Of a DNA stretch of 15,869 nt, positions 1 through 6,578 are shown in pieces. Within the stretch, counting starts at the first letter, position 1. Each line of letters starts with the position of its first letter. The notes below the pieces were generated by a model, which did no database searches, was not told where the DNA came from, and was given only the letters and a program-made list of their open reading frames with translations. The position numbers were made by a program, and so were the translations under genes. Source of the stretch: JAUZPB01 sp037140715. GTDB taxonomy: Bacteria > Bacteroidota > Ignavibacteria > Ignavibacteriales > SURF-24. Location: contig JBAXDX010000068.1 in assembly GCA_037140715.1 (NCBI GenBank), forward strand, positions 1-15,869, written 5' to 3'.

Positions 1-64
1 ACTTGGAGTTTTCCGATTGACCCGTGACGCTCTCATGAGGTACTTGGAGTTTTCCAAGTGCCTC
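1..64. repeat. REP-like palindrome with a partial second copy
   Basis: The 14-mer ACTTGGAGTTTTCC occurs at 1-14 and again at 42-55. The second copy lies in a hairpin with an 11-bp stem (37-47 with 54-64, one G-T pair) and a 6-base loop (48-53). The first copy may be a half-site whose partner is beyond the window edge. The element is outside any gene, downstream of the cdsA 3' end. This looks like a dispersed extragenic palindrome; whether it recurs in the genome cannot be seen here. Confidence 0.55.
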
Positions 65-117
65 AAATAAAATTTTCAGCACACCCTGTTTCTTTATTAA
101 TTTTGCCGGATAACATA

Positions 118-147
118 AGAGGCAGTCAGATAAGCCGGACTGCCTCT
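118..147 (-). terminator. probable terminator hairpin after cdsA
   Basis: A perfect 10-bp stem (AGAGGCAGTC at 118-127 with its complement at 138-147) encloses a 10-base loop. It lies about 90 bases past the cdsA stop. On the minus strand the bases after the stem are only moderately T-rich, so it could be a weak terminator or an mRNA 3'-end stabiliser. The rest of the 1-238 interval shows no gene I can support. Confidence 0.5.
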
Positions 148-238
148 GTAAAAGGAGCCGGTACAAATAAACTTTAAGTCCGGCTTCCGTTTGTTCCTGC
201 CGGTCACACACAAATCCCAGCCATAACGATGCTCATCC

Positions 239-1060
239 TCAGGGCTGAACAAAATAGTAAAGATAAAGATAAACAGCCGGAGCCGACATAAGCAGGGAAT
301 CGAACCTGTCAAAGATACCGCCATGACCCGGTATAAAATTCGATGAGTCCTTAACTCCGGCGTCGCGCTTCAGTAAAGATTCCACAAGGTCGCCAAGCTG
401 CCCGACTATGCCCACAAGTATTCCGATAATAAGAGAATTTTCAAATGAGATAAACCCGAGAAATAATTCCCTGCTGATTATCATGGTAGCGGTGGCAGAT
501 ATAAAACCTGCAACGGCACCTTCCCAGCTCTTCTTTGGACTGACTCTTACGAATAATTTGTGTCTCCCTATTGCCGAACCAATAAAAAATGCCGCTGAAT
601 CACATGCCCAGATTGTAATCATTATTGCAATTATAAGAAGACCGCCCTGGTGATAATCACCCACAAAATATTGCCTTATTTCAATGACTGCCGCCGAGAA
701 CATACCCGGATAGAGTATGCCGAGTAGCGAAGCTCCCAGATTTAGAACCGCGGAGTCATTATTCCTGAACAGTTCGGTCAGCAAAAGCAACAGAACGATT
801 CCGTAAACAGCCACGTTCAGACTGCTAAAATGAAAATACGCATTGACAATCAGGGCAGACACGGCGGCTATGCCAACGATGTCGGAAGCAAATGCTTTCT
901 TATGGTGCGCCATGCGACTGAATTCATAATAACCCGCGGCTCCAAGCATACATACAAGAGAAAGAAAAAATATTCCGCCATAATAACTTGATAGTAATAT
1001 AAGAGGAATGGTAACAATAGAAACAATAATTCTTTTAGCTGTATTTCCTGATAATGGCAT
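239..1060 (-). CDS. cdsA: phosphatidate cytidylyltransferase
   Basis: This enzyme makes CDP-diacylglycerol from phosphatidic acid and CTP in the inner membrane, the entry to all anionic and ethanolamine phospholipids. The 273-residue protein is almost entirely hydrophobic helices, as expected for the family. The C-terminal family signature is intact at about residues 228-254: S228-L-L-K-R, K237-D238, then P-G-H246-G-G and D251-R-F-D254, which supply the metal and nucleotide ligands. The ATG at 1060 follows the preceding gene's stop by 4 bases, so the two are almost certainly co-transcribed and probably translationally coupled; there is no close Shine-Dalgarno. It is the last gene of its operon, followed by a hairpin at 118-147. 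Length and motifs are normal for CdsA. Confidence 0.95.
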   Translation of the reverse strand: MPLSGNTAKRIIVSIVTIPLILLSSYYGGIFFLSLVCMLGAAGYYEFSRMAHHKKAFASDIVGIAAVSALIVNAYFHFSSLNVAVYGIVLLLLLTELFRNNDSAVLNLGASLLGILYPGMFSAAVIEIRQYFVGDYHQGGLLIIAIMITIWACDSAAFFIGSAIGRHKLFVRVSPKKSWEGAVAGFISATATMIISRELFLGFISFENSLIIGILVGIVGQLGDLVESLLKRDAGVKDSSNFIPGHGGIFDRFDSLLMSAPAVYLYLYYFVQP

Positions 1061-1064
1061 AATA

Positions 1065-1421
1065 TTAAATCGGGCTTCCCTCTGATTCGTTTTTGTCTGA
1101 ATTTATATCTTTAATTATTTCGTCAGCCGTTTCGGCATCATCTTTTTTAACCATAATATCAATTACGGCAAAATCCCCCACGGCGGGGAAATTCCTGTCT
1201 TTTTTCACAATAATAAGCGCCTGGATGCCGGCTCCTCCTAAGTTTGCCTTCAGCATCTCAGCCACATATTCCTCGCTACACGTATAGATAACCGTGTAAT
1301 CCTCCTCTGTAGTAAGATTTTCCCTGAATTCCTTATTTGCAACCAGTTCCAAAGCACAATCCGGGCATTCGGTAATACCTTCCTGATACTCACTCTCACA
1401 ATTTGGACATATTAATGACAT
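1065..1421 (-). CDS. zinc-ribbon protein with a DUF2007-like signalling domain
   Basis: This 118-residue soluble protein has no assigned biochemical role. Its N-terminus carries two CxxC knuckles (C5, C8, C19, C22), a typical zinc-ribbon. The rest (about residues 38-105) is an alpha/beta segment beginning with a TVIYTCSEEYVAEMLKANL-like stretch and resembling the DUF2007 'putative signal transducing' family, in which a small ferredoxin-like fold follows a zinc ribbon. The tail is acidic and probably disordered. The start is well supported: a strong AAGGAGG Shine-Dalgarno lies directly after the stop of the upstream protease gene. It sits between a CPBP protease and cdsA with near-zero spacing, so it is an operon member, but this context does not reveal a partner. 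Family assignment is from memory of the fold, not from a search. Confidence 0.8.
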   Translation of the reverse strand: MSLICPNCESEYQEGITECPDCALELVANKEFRENLTTEEDYTVIYTCSEEYVAEMLKANLGGAGIQALIIVKKDRNFPAVGDFAVIDIMVKKDDAETADEIIKDINSDKNESEGSPI

Positions 1422-1431
1422 AACTTCCTCC

Positions 1432-2412
1432 TTAAACTATTTTCTTTGATAAAATCCTGTTAATGTAAATAATAATTAAAACAAACAGAGTCAATAACCC
1501 CAGGAACAGCAGAACGGAATTATTTAAATCCGTAGCCGTATAACTCTGTGGAACGGTAATATCCTCTTTGCCGAAAATAAAAAAAAGAACAACGGCGAAA
1601 AGGTTATTTAAGAAATGCAGAAGAACAGACGTAAAAATAGAATCGCTCATATAAACAGCCCAGCCAAAGTACAAGCCAAGTGCTGCAAGAGGTACAATCT
1701 GATATGGATGAAAATGGTAGAAACCAAAGATTACAGCAGTCAGAAGTGCGCCCCTGAATGGACGAAACTTAAACTCAAAGCCACGCTGAACGAACCCGCG
1801 GAAAAATATTTCTTCGCAGACCGCCGGAACAACCGCAACTACAATAATTATCAATGCCGATTCCTGGACAGAGTGCGAATCCAGTATAGCTGAATAGGAA
1901 TCTTCTACCATTTTATCAAACTGGTCAAGGTAAATTTTGAATTTATTAAAAAAAGGGGAAATGACAGCTATTTTCATAAAAAAGAAGTTCTGCAGATACA
2001 TATACGTCTGCAGAAGCGGAGTAAGGCAAAGAAGTCCTGCTACGAAGAGGGAAGAAGCATGAAAATCTGGCAGACGGAACCTTAGTACGTAAGTAACATC
2101 CGAGTAGATATATTTTGTAAGCATAAGCGCCGGCAACAGGATAAAAAGCAGCTGGCCTGACGTAGTCATAAGTCTCAGACTTGTAACATCAGCCTGGTCA
2201 GGATGAATTCCGAGTATTGCAATAGTAAGTATGCTGCCGCCAATCTGATAGAGTATAAATATTAATATCAGACCTGCCGATGATGCTAATCCGGGCGCAA
2301 TTTTACTAGAAATAGCACGACTGGTTCCATTATCCGGTTCGGTGCCGGATTTTTGGCTTTCAGCGTCCTCGTTTTTCAGATTTTTATTTTCTTCGCTGTT
2401 ATTATTTTCCAT
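1432..2412 (-). CDS. CPBP-family intramembrane glutamic endopeptidase
   Basis: This is a membrane protease of the CPBP (CAAX protease and bacteriocin-processing, Abi) family. Using the ATG at 2412 it has 326 residues: an acidic, Asn/Glu-rich cytoplasmic N-terminus (1-40), then about eight hydrophobic segments. The catalytic motifs are complete: E200-E201-xxx-R205 (EEIFFRG), FxxxH ending at H233, and H266-F-L-N-N270. Bacterial members cut substrates in the membrane, and their targets are mostly unknown; here none is suggested. An in-frame ATG at 2472 would add 20 residues, but that extension is encoded by a terminator hairpin and its T-run, so I prefer 2412 even though no Shine-Dalgarno precedes it. 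The gene is followed directly by the zinc-ribbon gene and cdsA, which makes a three-gene operon. Its expression may depend on read-through of the leader terminator. Confidence 0.88.
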   Translation of the reverse strand: MENNNSEENKNLKNEDAESQKSGTEPDNGTSRAISSKIAPGLASSAGLILIFILYQIGGSILTIAILGIHPDQADVTSLRLMTTSGQLLFILLPALMLTKYIYSDVTYVLRFRLPDFHASSLFVAGLLCLTPLLQTYMYLQNFFFMKIAVISPFFNKFKIYLDQFDKMVEDSYSAILDSHSVQESALIIIVVAVVPAVCEEIFFRGFVQRGFEFKFRPFRGALLTAVIFGFYHFHPYQIVPLAALGLYFGWAVYMSDSIFTSVLLHFLNNLFAVVLFFIFGKEDITVPQSYTATDLNNSVLLFLGLLTLFVLIIIYINRILSKKIV

Positions 2413-2425
2413 GATAGCGCAAATT

Positions 2426-2462
2426 AAAAAAATAGGGAGATAATTCCTATAAATATCTCCCT
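2426..2462 (-). terminator. intrinsic terminator (attenuator-like) just before the protease start
   Basis: On the minus strand a perfect 9-bp stem (AGGGAGATA, 2462-2454, with 2442-2434) and an 11-base loop are followed within two bases by seven Ts (2432-2426). This is a textbook Rho-independent terminator. It ends only about 14 bases before the protease ATG at 2412, which leaves no room for a promoter between them. Transcripts reaching the protease must therefore read through it. It may be a regulated leader terminator, or an inserted terminator that now limits expression. Confidence 0.7.
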
Positions 2463-2479
2463 GTAAATTCATTTTCCAT
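2447..2479 (-). other. possible 10-codon leader ORF
   Basis: An ATG at 2479 has the best Shine-Dalgarno of this leader (AGGAG, 7 bases upstream) and opens a frame for MENEFTGRYL, stopping with TAG at 2449-2447. The stop lies in the loop of the terminator hairpin, and codons 7-9 cover its 5' arm. A ribosome translating it would prevent the hairpin from forming. The first nine bases (ATGGAAAAT) are identical to the start of the protease gene, so this may instead be the displaced original start. Function is inferred only. Confidence 0.3.
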
Positions 2480-2491
2480 AGTTATTCTCCT

Positions 2492-2567
2492 CTTAATCAT
2501 ACTCGTAATCTTAATCATACCCGCTTCAGGGAAAATGAGTAAGATTAGGATTATGAGTATGATTAAG
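2492..2567. repeat. long imperfect inverted repeat, copy 1
   Basis: Two 29-base arms (2492-2520 and 2539-2567) pair at 26 of 29 positions around an 18-base loop. The arms are built from AT-rich units such as TTAATCATACTC and contain stop codons in several frames. The repeat lies between the stop of the DUF3108 gene and the leader of the protease gene, abutting the latter's AGGAG. A related copy is at 4476-4537. It could be a miniature mobile element or an mRNA processing or stability hairpin. Confidence 0.75.
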
Positions 2568-2602
2568 AAAGGGACAAAACATATTTTCATTTCTGCTTAA
2601 AG

Positions 2603-3412
2603 TCAGCGTCTTGACGTTGCCTTGCCTGCCAGACCCTCACAGGCAGTTAACTCGGCATCGATTGAACCTACGATAACTTTAGTCTTTACTTTAACCGGCA
2701 TCTTAAGATTGTCATCGGTCAGCCATACAAGGATATTCCCCTCGCTCTTAAATAAGCCTCCCTGCTGAACCAGTGGCTCAATCAGGACGCAGTCGAAAGT
2801 GCCGGCAGAGACGGTAACTCTCTCCCTGCCACGATAAACTACATCAAGGGGGAATACTTTGTTATCATAAAAATTCTCGAGGCGAATCTTCTCACCAGGC
2901 TTCATCTTTGAATAATTATAAGTCCTGGCCAGATAAAAAGCCGAAACAATGTCATTTACAAACTTAGGGATGCTGTATTCCCCGCCGGAAGTTATCGCCT
3001 TGCCGCGCCTGTGGTCAAAGAAAGCCGAGAAATCTCTCGAATAACTTCCTTCCCTTACATGCTGCTCAAACCTCCATGGGAATAATCCCTCAACGTCCAT
3101 ATAAGTTTCATACCTGTCGCGAACCTTGTAGAACCAGTCGAAACCTGAGGCTGAAGCCACCTGGAACACTATCCGGAACACATCCCTGCCTGATATTTTC
3201 TTTACCTGCGGTATTTCCATTGTAGCAACGCCCGCCTTAATAAAGCCATATTTTACATCAAAGGTGAGCTTCTCGCCAGCCTTAAAGGCAAAGTTATCGA
3301 CCTTCCGAAATTCCGGCGGAGCTGAAGCAGGTTTAGAACCCTGTGAACAGACAGATACATTCAGCAGTATTAATAATAACAGTGCTGAAAACGTTTTTAA
3401 TTTACCAGTCAT
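2603..3412 (-). CDS. secreted DUF3108 family protein
   Basis: This 269-residue protein of unknown biochemical function is predicted to be exported: residues 1-23 form a signal peptide (basic MTGK, hydrophobic Leu-rich core, then C-S-Q-G). The cysteine is not in a convincing lipobox, so cleavage by signal peptidase I is more likely than lipidation. The mature part matches the DUF3108 pattern: an early GEKLTFDVKYGFIKAG segment, a central DRYETYMD strand and a late W-L-T-D-D-N-L-K-M-P-V motif, i.e. a beta-rich fold. Its ATG overlaps the stop of the GT9 gene (ATGA) and has a GGAG Shine-Dalgarno, so the two are translationally coupled. DUF3108 proteins are often near envelope genes, and the coupling to a glycosyltransferase suggests a cell-surface role. 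That is inference. Confidence 0.85.
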   Translation of the reverse strand: MTGKLKTFSALLLLILLNVSVCSQGSKPASAPPEFRKVDNFAFKAGEKLTFDVKYGFIKAGVATMEIPQVKKISGRDVFRIVFQVASASGFDWFYKVRDRYETYMDVEGLFPWRFEQHVREGSYSRDFSAFFDHRRGKAITSGGEYSIPKFVNDIVSAFYLARTYNYSKMKPGEKIRLENFYDNKVFPLDVVYRGRERVTVSAGTFDCVLIEPLVQQGGLFKSEGNILVWLTDDNLKMPVKVKTKVIVGSIDAELTACEGLAGKATSRR

Positions 3413-4452
3413 TTATTCTCCGCAGTTCTTTCTTTTTCTAATACACATTTAATATTTTCAAAAACACCGGTTACATCTATAGTCGTCATACAGTTACGCT
3501 CCCTGCATTGTTTTTTTTTACAATTGTTGCACAGAAGTTCGGGCATATAGATTAATCTTTTTGTTGTATAAGGTCCCCATCTCTCAGGCAGGCAGGCTGT
3601 TATTTTCGGATAAAACCCGACAACATACCTGCCGAGAGCCGCCGCAATATGAATCGGGCCTGTGGAATTAGCGATTAACATTGCCGAACGGTCTGTTAAA
3701 GCAATAAGTTCGCCCAGCGAAAGCTTCCCCGCAAGGTTCAAAACATTTTCATCTGAGATTAGTTCATCGCACAACCGCTTTTCAGAAACAGAGCCGGTAA
3801 CTATGACTTTTAAAGCTAAATTCTTTGTCAGCATACCTGTCAGCGTTTTAAAACTTTCCAGAGGCAGATCAATTGCGCTTCCGCCGCTTCCGGGATGTAT
3901 TATTATAAACGGAGCGGAGATATCCATGCCGTTTTCTGACATTACCCGGTCGATTACCCTTTCATTTTGCTTTTCAGGACTAAGTCCGAAATGTACATTC
4001 GAAGGATTTATATTTTCATCAACCCCGAGAATTTTCAGCAGGTTTACATTATACTCAAGCTCATGACGTTCGGCATATTTCCTGTGTTCGTAGGTTTTAT
4101 GATTAAACAGGAATGAGTAGAGCCTGTAACCGGTTCCCGCGCGGTTCTTTATTCCGCTAAGGAAGATAATCAGAGCAATAATAAAGAGAGGGAAGACTAC
4201 AATGCACCAGTCAAACCTGCGTTGCCTGATCTGCATGATATTTTCCCGGAAAAGAATCTTCCCGTTTCTCTCCTTTAGAATAATTACTTCGTCAATATCT
4301 TTATTGTTGCAGACAAGTTCCCGCGTGTATTCCCTGACAAGAAATGTAACCCTGACGTCCGGGAAATGTTTCTTAAGGATGCCTGCAAGCGGAAGCGTCA
4401 GAATCACATCGCCAATACGGTCTGTTCTTACTATTAATATATTTTTAATCAT
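3409..4452 (-). CDS. glycosyltransferase family 9 (heptosyltransferase-like)
   Basis: This 347-residue protein is a cytoplasmic-face GT-B glycosyltransferase of family 9, the family of the LPS heptosyltransferases WaaC/WaaF. The N-terminal domain opens with the family motif R-T-D-R-I-G-D-V-I-L-T-L-P (about residues 9-21), containing the D-x-x-G-D element. The C-terminal nucleotide-sugar domain has IIIHPGSGG (about 188-196) and the N-S-T-G-P-I-H-I-A-A-A-L-G motif, typical of the donor site. A four-Cys patch near the end (C308, C311, C316, C321) is seen in many GT9 members and may bind metal. The ATG at 4452 has no clear Shine-Dalgarno. It overlaps the DUF3108 gene by 4 bases. It probably adds a heptose or similar sugar to an LPS core or surface glycan; donor and acceptor cannot be read from the sequence. 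Confidence 0.9.
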   Translation of the reverse strand: MIKNILIVRTDRIGDVILTLPLAGILKKHFPDVRVTFLVREYTRELVCNNKDIDEVIILKERNGKILFRENIMQIRQRRFDWCIVVFPLFIIALIIFLSGIKNRAGTGYRLYSFLFNHKTYEHRKYAERHELEYNVNLLKILGVDENINPSNVHFGLSPEKQNERVIDRVMSENGMDISAPFIIIHPGSGGSAIDLPLESFKTLTGMLTKNLALKVIVTGSVSEKRLCDELISDENVLNLAGKLSLGELIALTDRSAMLIANSTGPIHIAAALGRYVVGFYPKITACLPERWGPYTTKRLIYMPELLCNNCKKKQCRERNCMTTIDVTGVFENIKCVLEKERTAENK

Positions 4453-4475
4453 AATCTGTTAATTATGCTCATGCC

Positions 4476-4537
4476 CGTAATCATAATCTTAATCATACTC
4501 ATTTTCTAAAGCGAATATGATTAAAATTATGATTACG
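4476..4537. repeat. long imperfect inverted repeat, copy 2
   Basis: Arms of 25 bases (4476-4500 and 4513-4537) pair at 23 of 25 positions around a 12-base loop. The units (GTAATCATAATC, TTAATCATACTC) are the same as in the copy at 2492-2567. Like that copy, it sits just past the stop of a minus-strand gene (19 bases after the DNA glycosylase) and upstream of the next gene. Both mismatches are C-to-T type changes that leave G-T pairs on one strand, so the RNA hairpin would survive. Confidence 0.75.
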
Positions 4538-4555
4538 ATTAAGAAAAAAGGCTTC

Positions 4556-5197
4556 CTATATTTTTGAGCGGTTGTATTTTTTATGCGAAACAAAGGGATT
4601 ATCTTTAATGTAAAAGCGCCAGGGCAGTCCGGCAGATTTTGTAATACCCACGCGTGTACATGAAATAATATCCGAATCCGGCAGTTTCTCCCGCTCAAGA
4701 AGAAAAATTGTATCCTCCAGCAGACTTATACCATTTAATTCTTTAGTTATTGATAAAGCCTGGCATAACTTACCGGGGCCGCTGGCTAAATTAAGCAATT
4801 CCCTGTCATTAATAAAGTCTTTTCGGAACCTGTTGAGCGACATTCTCTCAACTCCCTCCACAGGTTCAAGCGCACGAATAAGAACTGCACGCCCTTCACC
4901 CTCAGATCCGGTTACAATATTACAGCAATGATACATCCCATAAGTAAAATAGACATAAAGCAGTCCCCCGCCTGAAAACATCGTCTTATTTCGCTGAGTT
5001 ATGCCGCGGAAAGTATGAGATGCCTCATCGGCCGGGCCGCCATAGGCTTCGACTTCCACAATCCTGCCCGACATAATTCCCGAAACATCCTTTTTTACAA
5101 ATATCTTTCCTAACAGTTCCCCTGCCACTTTAAGGACATCGCGCCTGTAAAAATCCTCACCCGGCTTCTTTGCCTCAAAAAAGTCTGCTTTATTCAT
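4556..5197 (-). CDS. DNA-3-methyladenine glycosylase (AAG/MPG family)
   Basis: This base-excision repair enzyme flips out and removes alkylated purines such as 3-methyladenine and hypoxanthine, leaving an abasic site. The 213-residue length is normal for bacterial AAG-type (type II, not AlkA) enzymes. The family landmarks are in order: LLGK (28-31), R-I-V-E-V-E50-A-Y52 with E50 matching the human catalytic Glu125 and Y52 its Tyr127, H61 matching His136, RNKTMF, L-Y-V-Y-F-T-Y-G-M-Y-H-C-C-N-I, RALEP, GPGKLCQAL and WRFY near the end. I see no missing key residue. The ATG at 5197 lies in a tandem 13-bp repeat (5196-5221), so a second, out-of-frame ATG lies 13 bases upstream. It is the first gene of the minus-strand run; the long hairpin downstream may separate it from the GT9 gene. 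Confidence 0.93.
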   Translation of the reverse strand: MNKADFFEAKKPGEDFYRRDVLKVAGELLGKIFVKKDVSGIMSGRIVEVEAYGGPADEASHTFRGITQRNKTMFSGGGLLYVYFTYGMYHCCNIVTGSEGEGRAVLIRALEPVEGVERMSLNRFRKDFINDRELLNLASGPGKLCQALSITKELNGISLLEDTIFLLEREKLPDSDIISCTRVGITKSAGLPWRFYIKDNPFVSHKKYNRSKI

Positions 5198-5512
5198 CTT
5201 TATAACTCATCTTTACAACTCAGGTCGTTAGTTTTGGCAGCTTACCCTCAGATTACGTATATTTACCACCCAAAAATAATATTTTATACCGGCAGAAAAA
5301 CAGGATAATTCATAATCCACTCAAAAAACTTTGCATGAAAGCAATAATTTAGTCTAAAAAACATTTTTGAAGCGAAACCAAAAGCAGATTCGGTATTTTT
5401 TTGCCAAAATAATGATTTTGCTTACAGCTCTGTAATAATCAGAAGTCTCAGAACTTAATACTATAAAAATTCTATTAAATTTATCCCTAATAACAACAGT
5501 TGAGTTCAGTTA
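5198..5512. other. divergent intergenic region
   Basis: This 315-base AT-rich gap must hold the promoters for the leftward DNA glycosylase and the rightward PAP2 gene. A minus-strand TATTTTTG (5278-5271) fits the TAnnTTTG element of Bacteroidota promoters but lacks a good upstream partner. On the plus strand TATAAA at about 5462-5467 resembles a -10 box, also without a clear -35. A 13-bp tandem repeat (5196-5208 and 5209-5221, one mismatch) covers the glycosylase start. No gene or stable hairpin is evident. Confidence 0.35.
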
Positions 5513-6535
5513 ATGCACATTAATAAATTATTAAACAAAATATTATTATCGCTCATAGTCATATTCTTATCCGCGCTTAATCTATATTCTTTTACTGGCT
5601 CGCTGCCGGAAATTCAGACAATCGGTAATGATCAGGCAGATTCTGTTACAGTTATATCCGCTGATTCAATGAAAACAGAGCCGGACACACCTGCCATAGG
5701 TTCAGCAGGAACTCCGGGCACATTTACAGAACGTACTTCAGCGAATTTTTTACCCAAATGGCATTCCGCCGTAACAAACCTTCCCGGTGACATTGCACGC
5801 TGGTACGGGACTGAGTTTACAACGGAAAAGATACCTTACTGGGTTGCAATATCCGCTATGACGGCGGGGCTGATTGTGGCAGACGATGCTTTGTGGAAAA
5901 AATCAACCAAATTTTATAAACACAAATCTGTGAATAAAAACTGGAGCGACATATTTACCGAAATCGGCGACGGGCGCACTCAGTTTACATTTGCGGCACT
6001 CTTCGGCACGTATGGTTATATCGGGAACGACAACCGCGCACTCCGTACTGCTAGCCAGATAGTAGAAGCAGTACTTGCAAGCGGTGGCGTGGTTCAGGTT
6101 CTTAAACATATCACCGGAAGAGAAACACCTTCGGCATCCAAAACTCCCGGCGGTATCTGGCGATTCTTCCCCAATCAGACAGAGTACCATAAGCATGTTG
6201 CGGATTACGATGCGTTCCCGTCGGGGCATGTTACTACAACCATCGCTGCGTTTATCGTAATTGCCGAGAACTACCCGGAGTATAAATGGATAGCTCCTTT
6301 CGGATACGGACTTGCTACGTTTGTTGCTGTGGGAATGGTTAATAAGGGAATACACTGGTACAGCGATTATCCGCTTGCCGTTGCGCTGGGGTATGCTTTC
6401 GGTAAACTTGTAGCTAATCCGGCAGGAGAAATTTCTAATGACTCTTCGGAATCGGGAGAAAAGCTATCCTGTACAGTAAGCCCTTATCTAAATTACAATG
6501 GCGTCGCCGGACTTACCTGCTCGCTACATTTTTAA
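5513..6535 (+). CDS. PAP2-superfamily membrane protein with substituted active-site arginines
   Basis: This 340-residue protein belongs to the PAP2 phosphatase/haloperoxidase superfamily, whose members dephosphorylate lipid phosphates at the membrane. Residues 1-27 are a signal sequence or first membrane segment, 30-100 a low-complexity linker, and about 105-300 the PAP2 domain. Motif 1 (K-x6-R-P) reads K198-HITGRE-T205-P206; motif 2 is intact as F-P-S237-G238-H239; motif 3 (S-R-x5-H-x3-D) keeps H281 and D285 but has M275 where Arg is expected. The nucleophile histidine pair is thus kept while both phosphate-holding arginines are replaced. I recall similar Bacteroidota proteins with GRE-(S/T)-P, so this may be a subfamily trait. 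It is monocistronic, with no Shine-Dalgarno before the ATG, and ends in a convergent terminator. Activity and substrate are uncertain. Confidence 0.85.
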   Translation: MHINKLLNKILLSLIVIFLSALNLYSFTGSLPEIQTIGNDQADSVTVISADSMKTEPDTPAIGSAGTPGTFTERTSANFLPKWHSAVTNLPGDIARWYGTEFTTEKIPYWVAISAMTAGLIVADDALWKKSTKFYKHKSVNKNWSDIFTEIGDGRTQFTFAALFGTYGYIGNDNRALRTASQIVEAVLASGGVVQVLKHITGRETPSASKTPGGIWRFFPNQTEYHKHVADYDAFPSGHVTTTIAAFIVIAENYPEYKWIAPFGYGLATFVAVGMVNKGIHWYSDYPLAVALGYAFGKLVANPAGEISNDSSESGEKLSCTVSPYLNYNGVAGLTCSLHF

Positions 6536-6544
6536 GCTTATAAC

Positions 6545-6574
6545 AAAAAGTCCCGCCATTACAGGCGGGACTTT
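6545..6574. terminator. bidirectional terminator between convergent genes
   Basis: A perfect 11-bp stem (AAAGTCCCGCC at 6547-6557 with 6564-6574) has a 6-base loop. On the minus strand it is followed by a run of five Ts, giving a good intrinsic terminator for the lipoprotein gene, whose stop is only 4 bases away. On the plus strand it ends the PAP2 transcript 11 bases after that stop, with a weaker tail. Confidence 0.85.
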
Positions 6575-6578
6575 CGCA

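Noticed and set aside
97..324. 75-residue open frame on the minus strand
   Set aside because: It overlaps the 3' end of cdsA in another frame, runs through the terminator hairpin and has no family features.
2413..2472. Protease start at the in-frame ATG 2472, adding 20 residues
   Set aside because: The extension is encoded by a terminator hairpin plus T-run, and the family does not need it; it remains possible, so it is noted in the gene entry.
4556..4575. Second-arm search for a terminator around AGGAAGCC next to T6 after the DNA glycosylase stop
   Set aside because: Only one arm is present; the long inverted repeat downstream is the only hairpin there.
5903..6355. 150-residue open frame antisense to the PAP2 gene
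   Set aside because: It lies fully inside a well-supported gene and has no recognisable motif.
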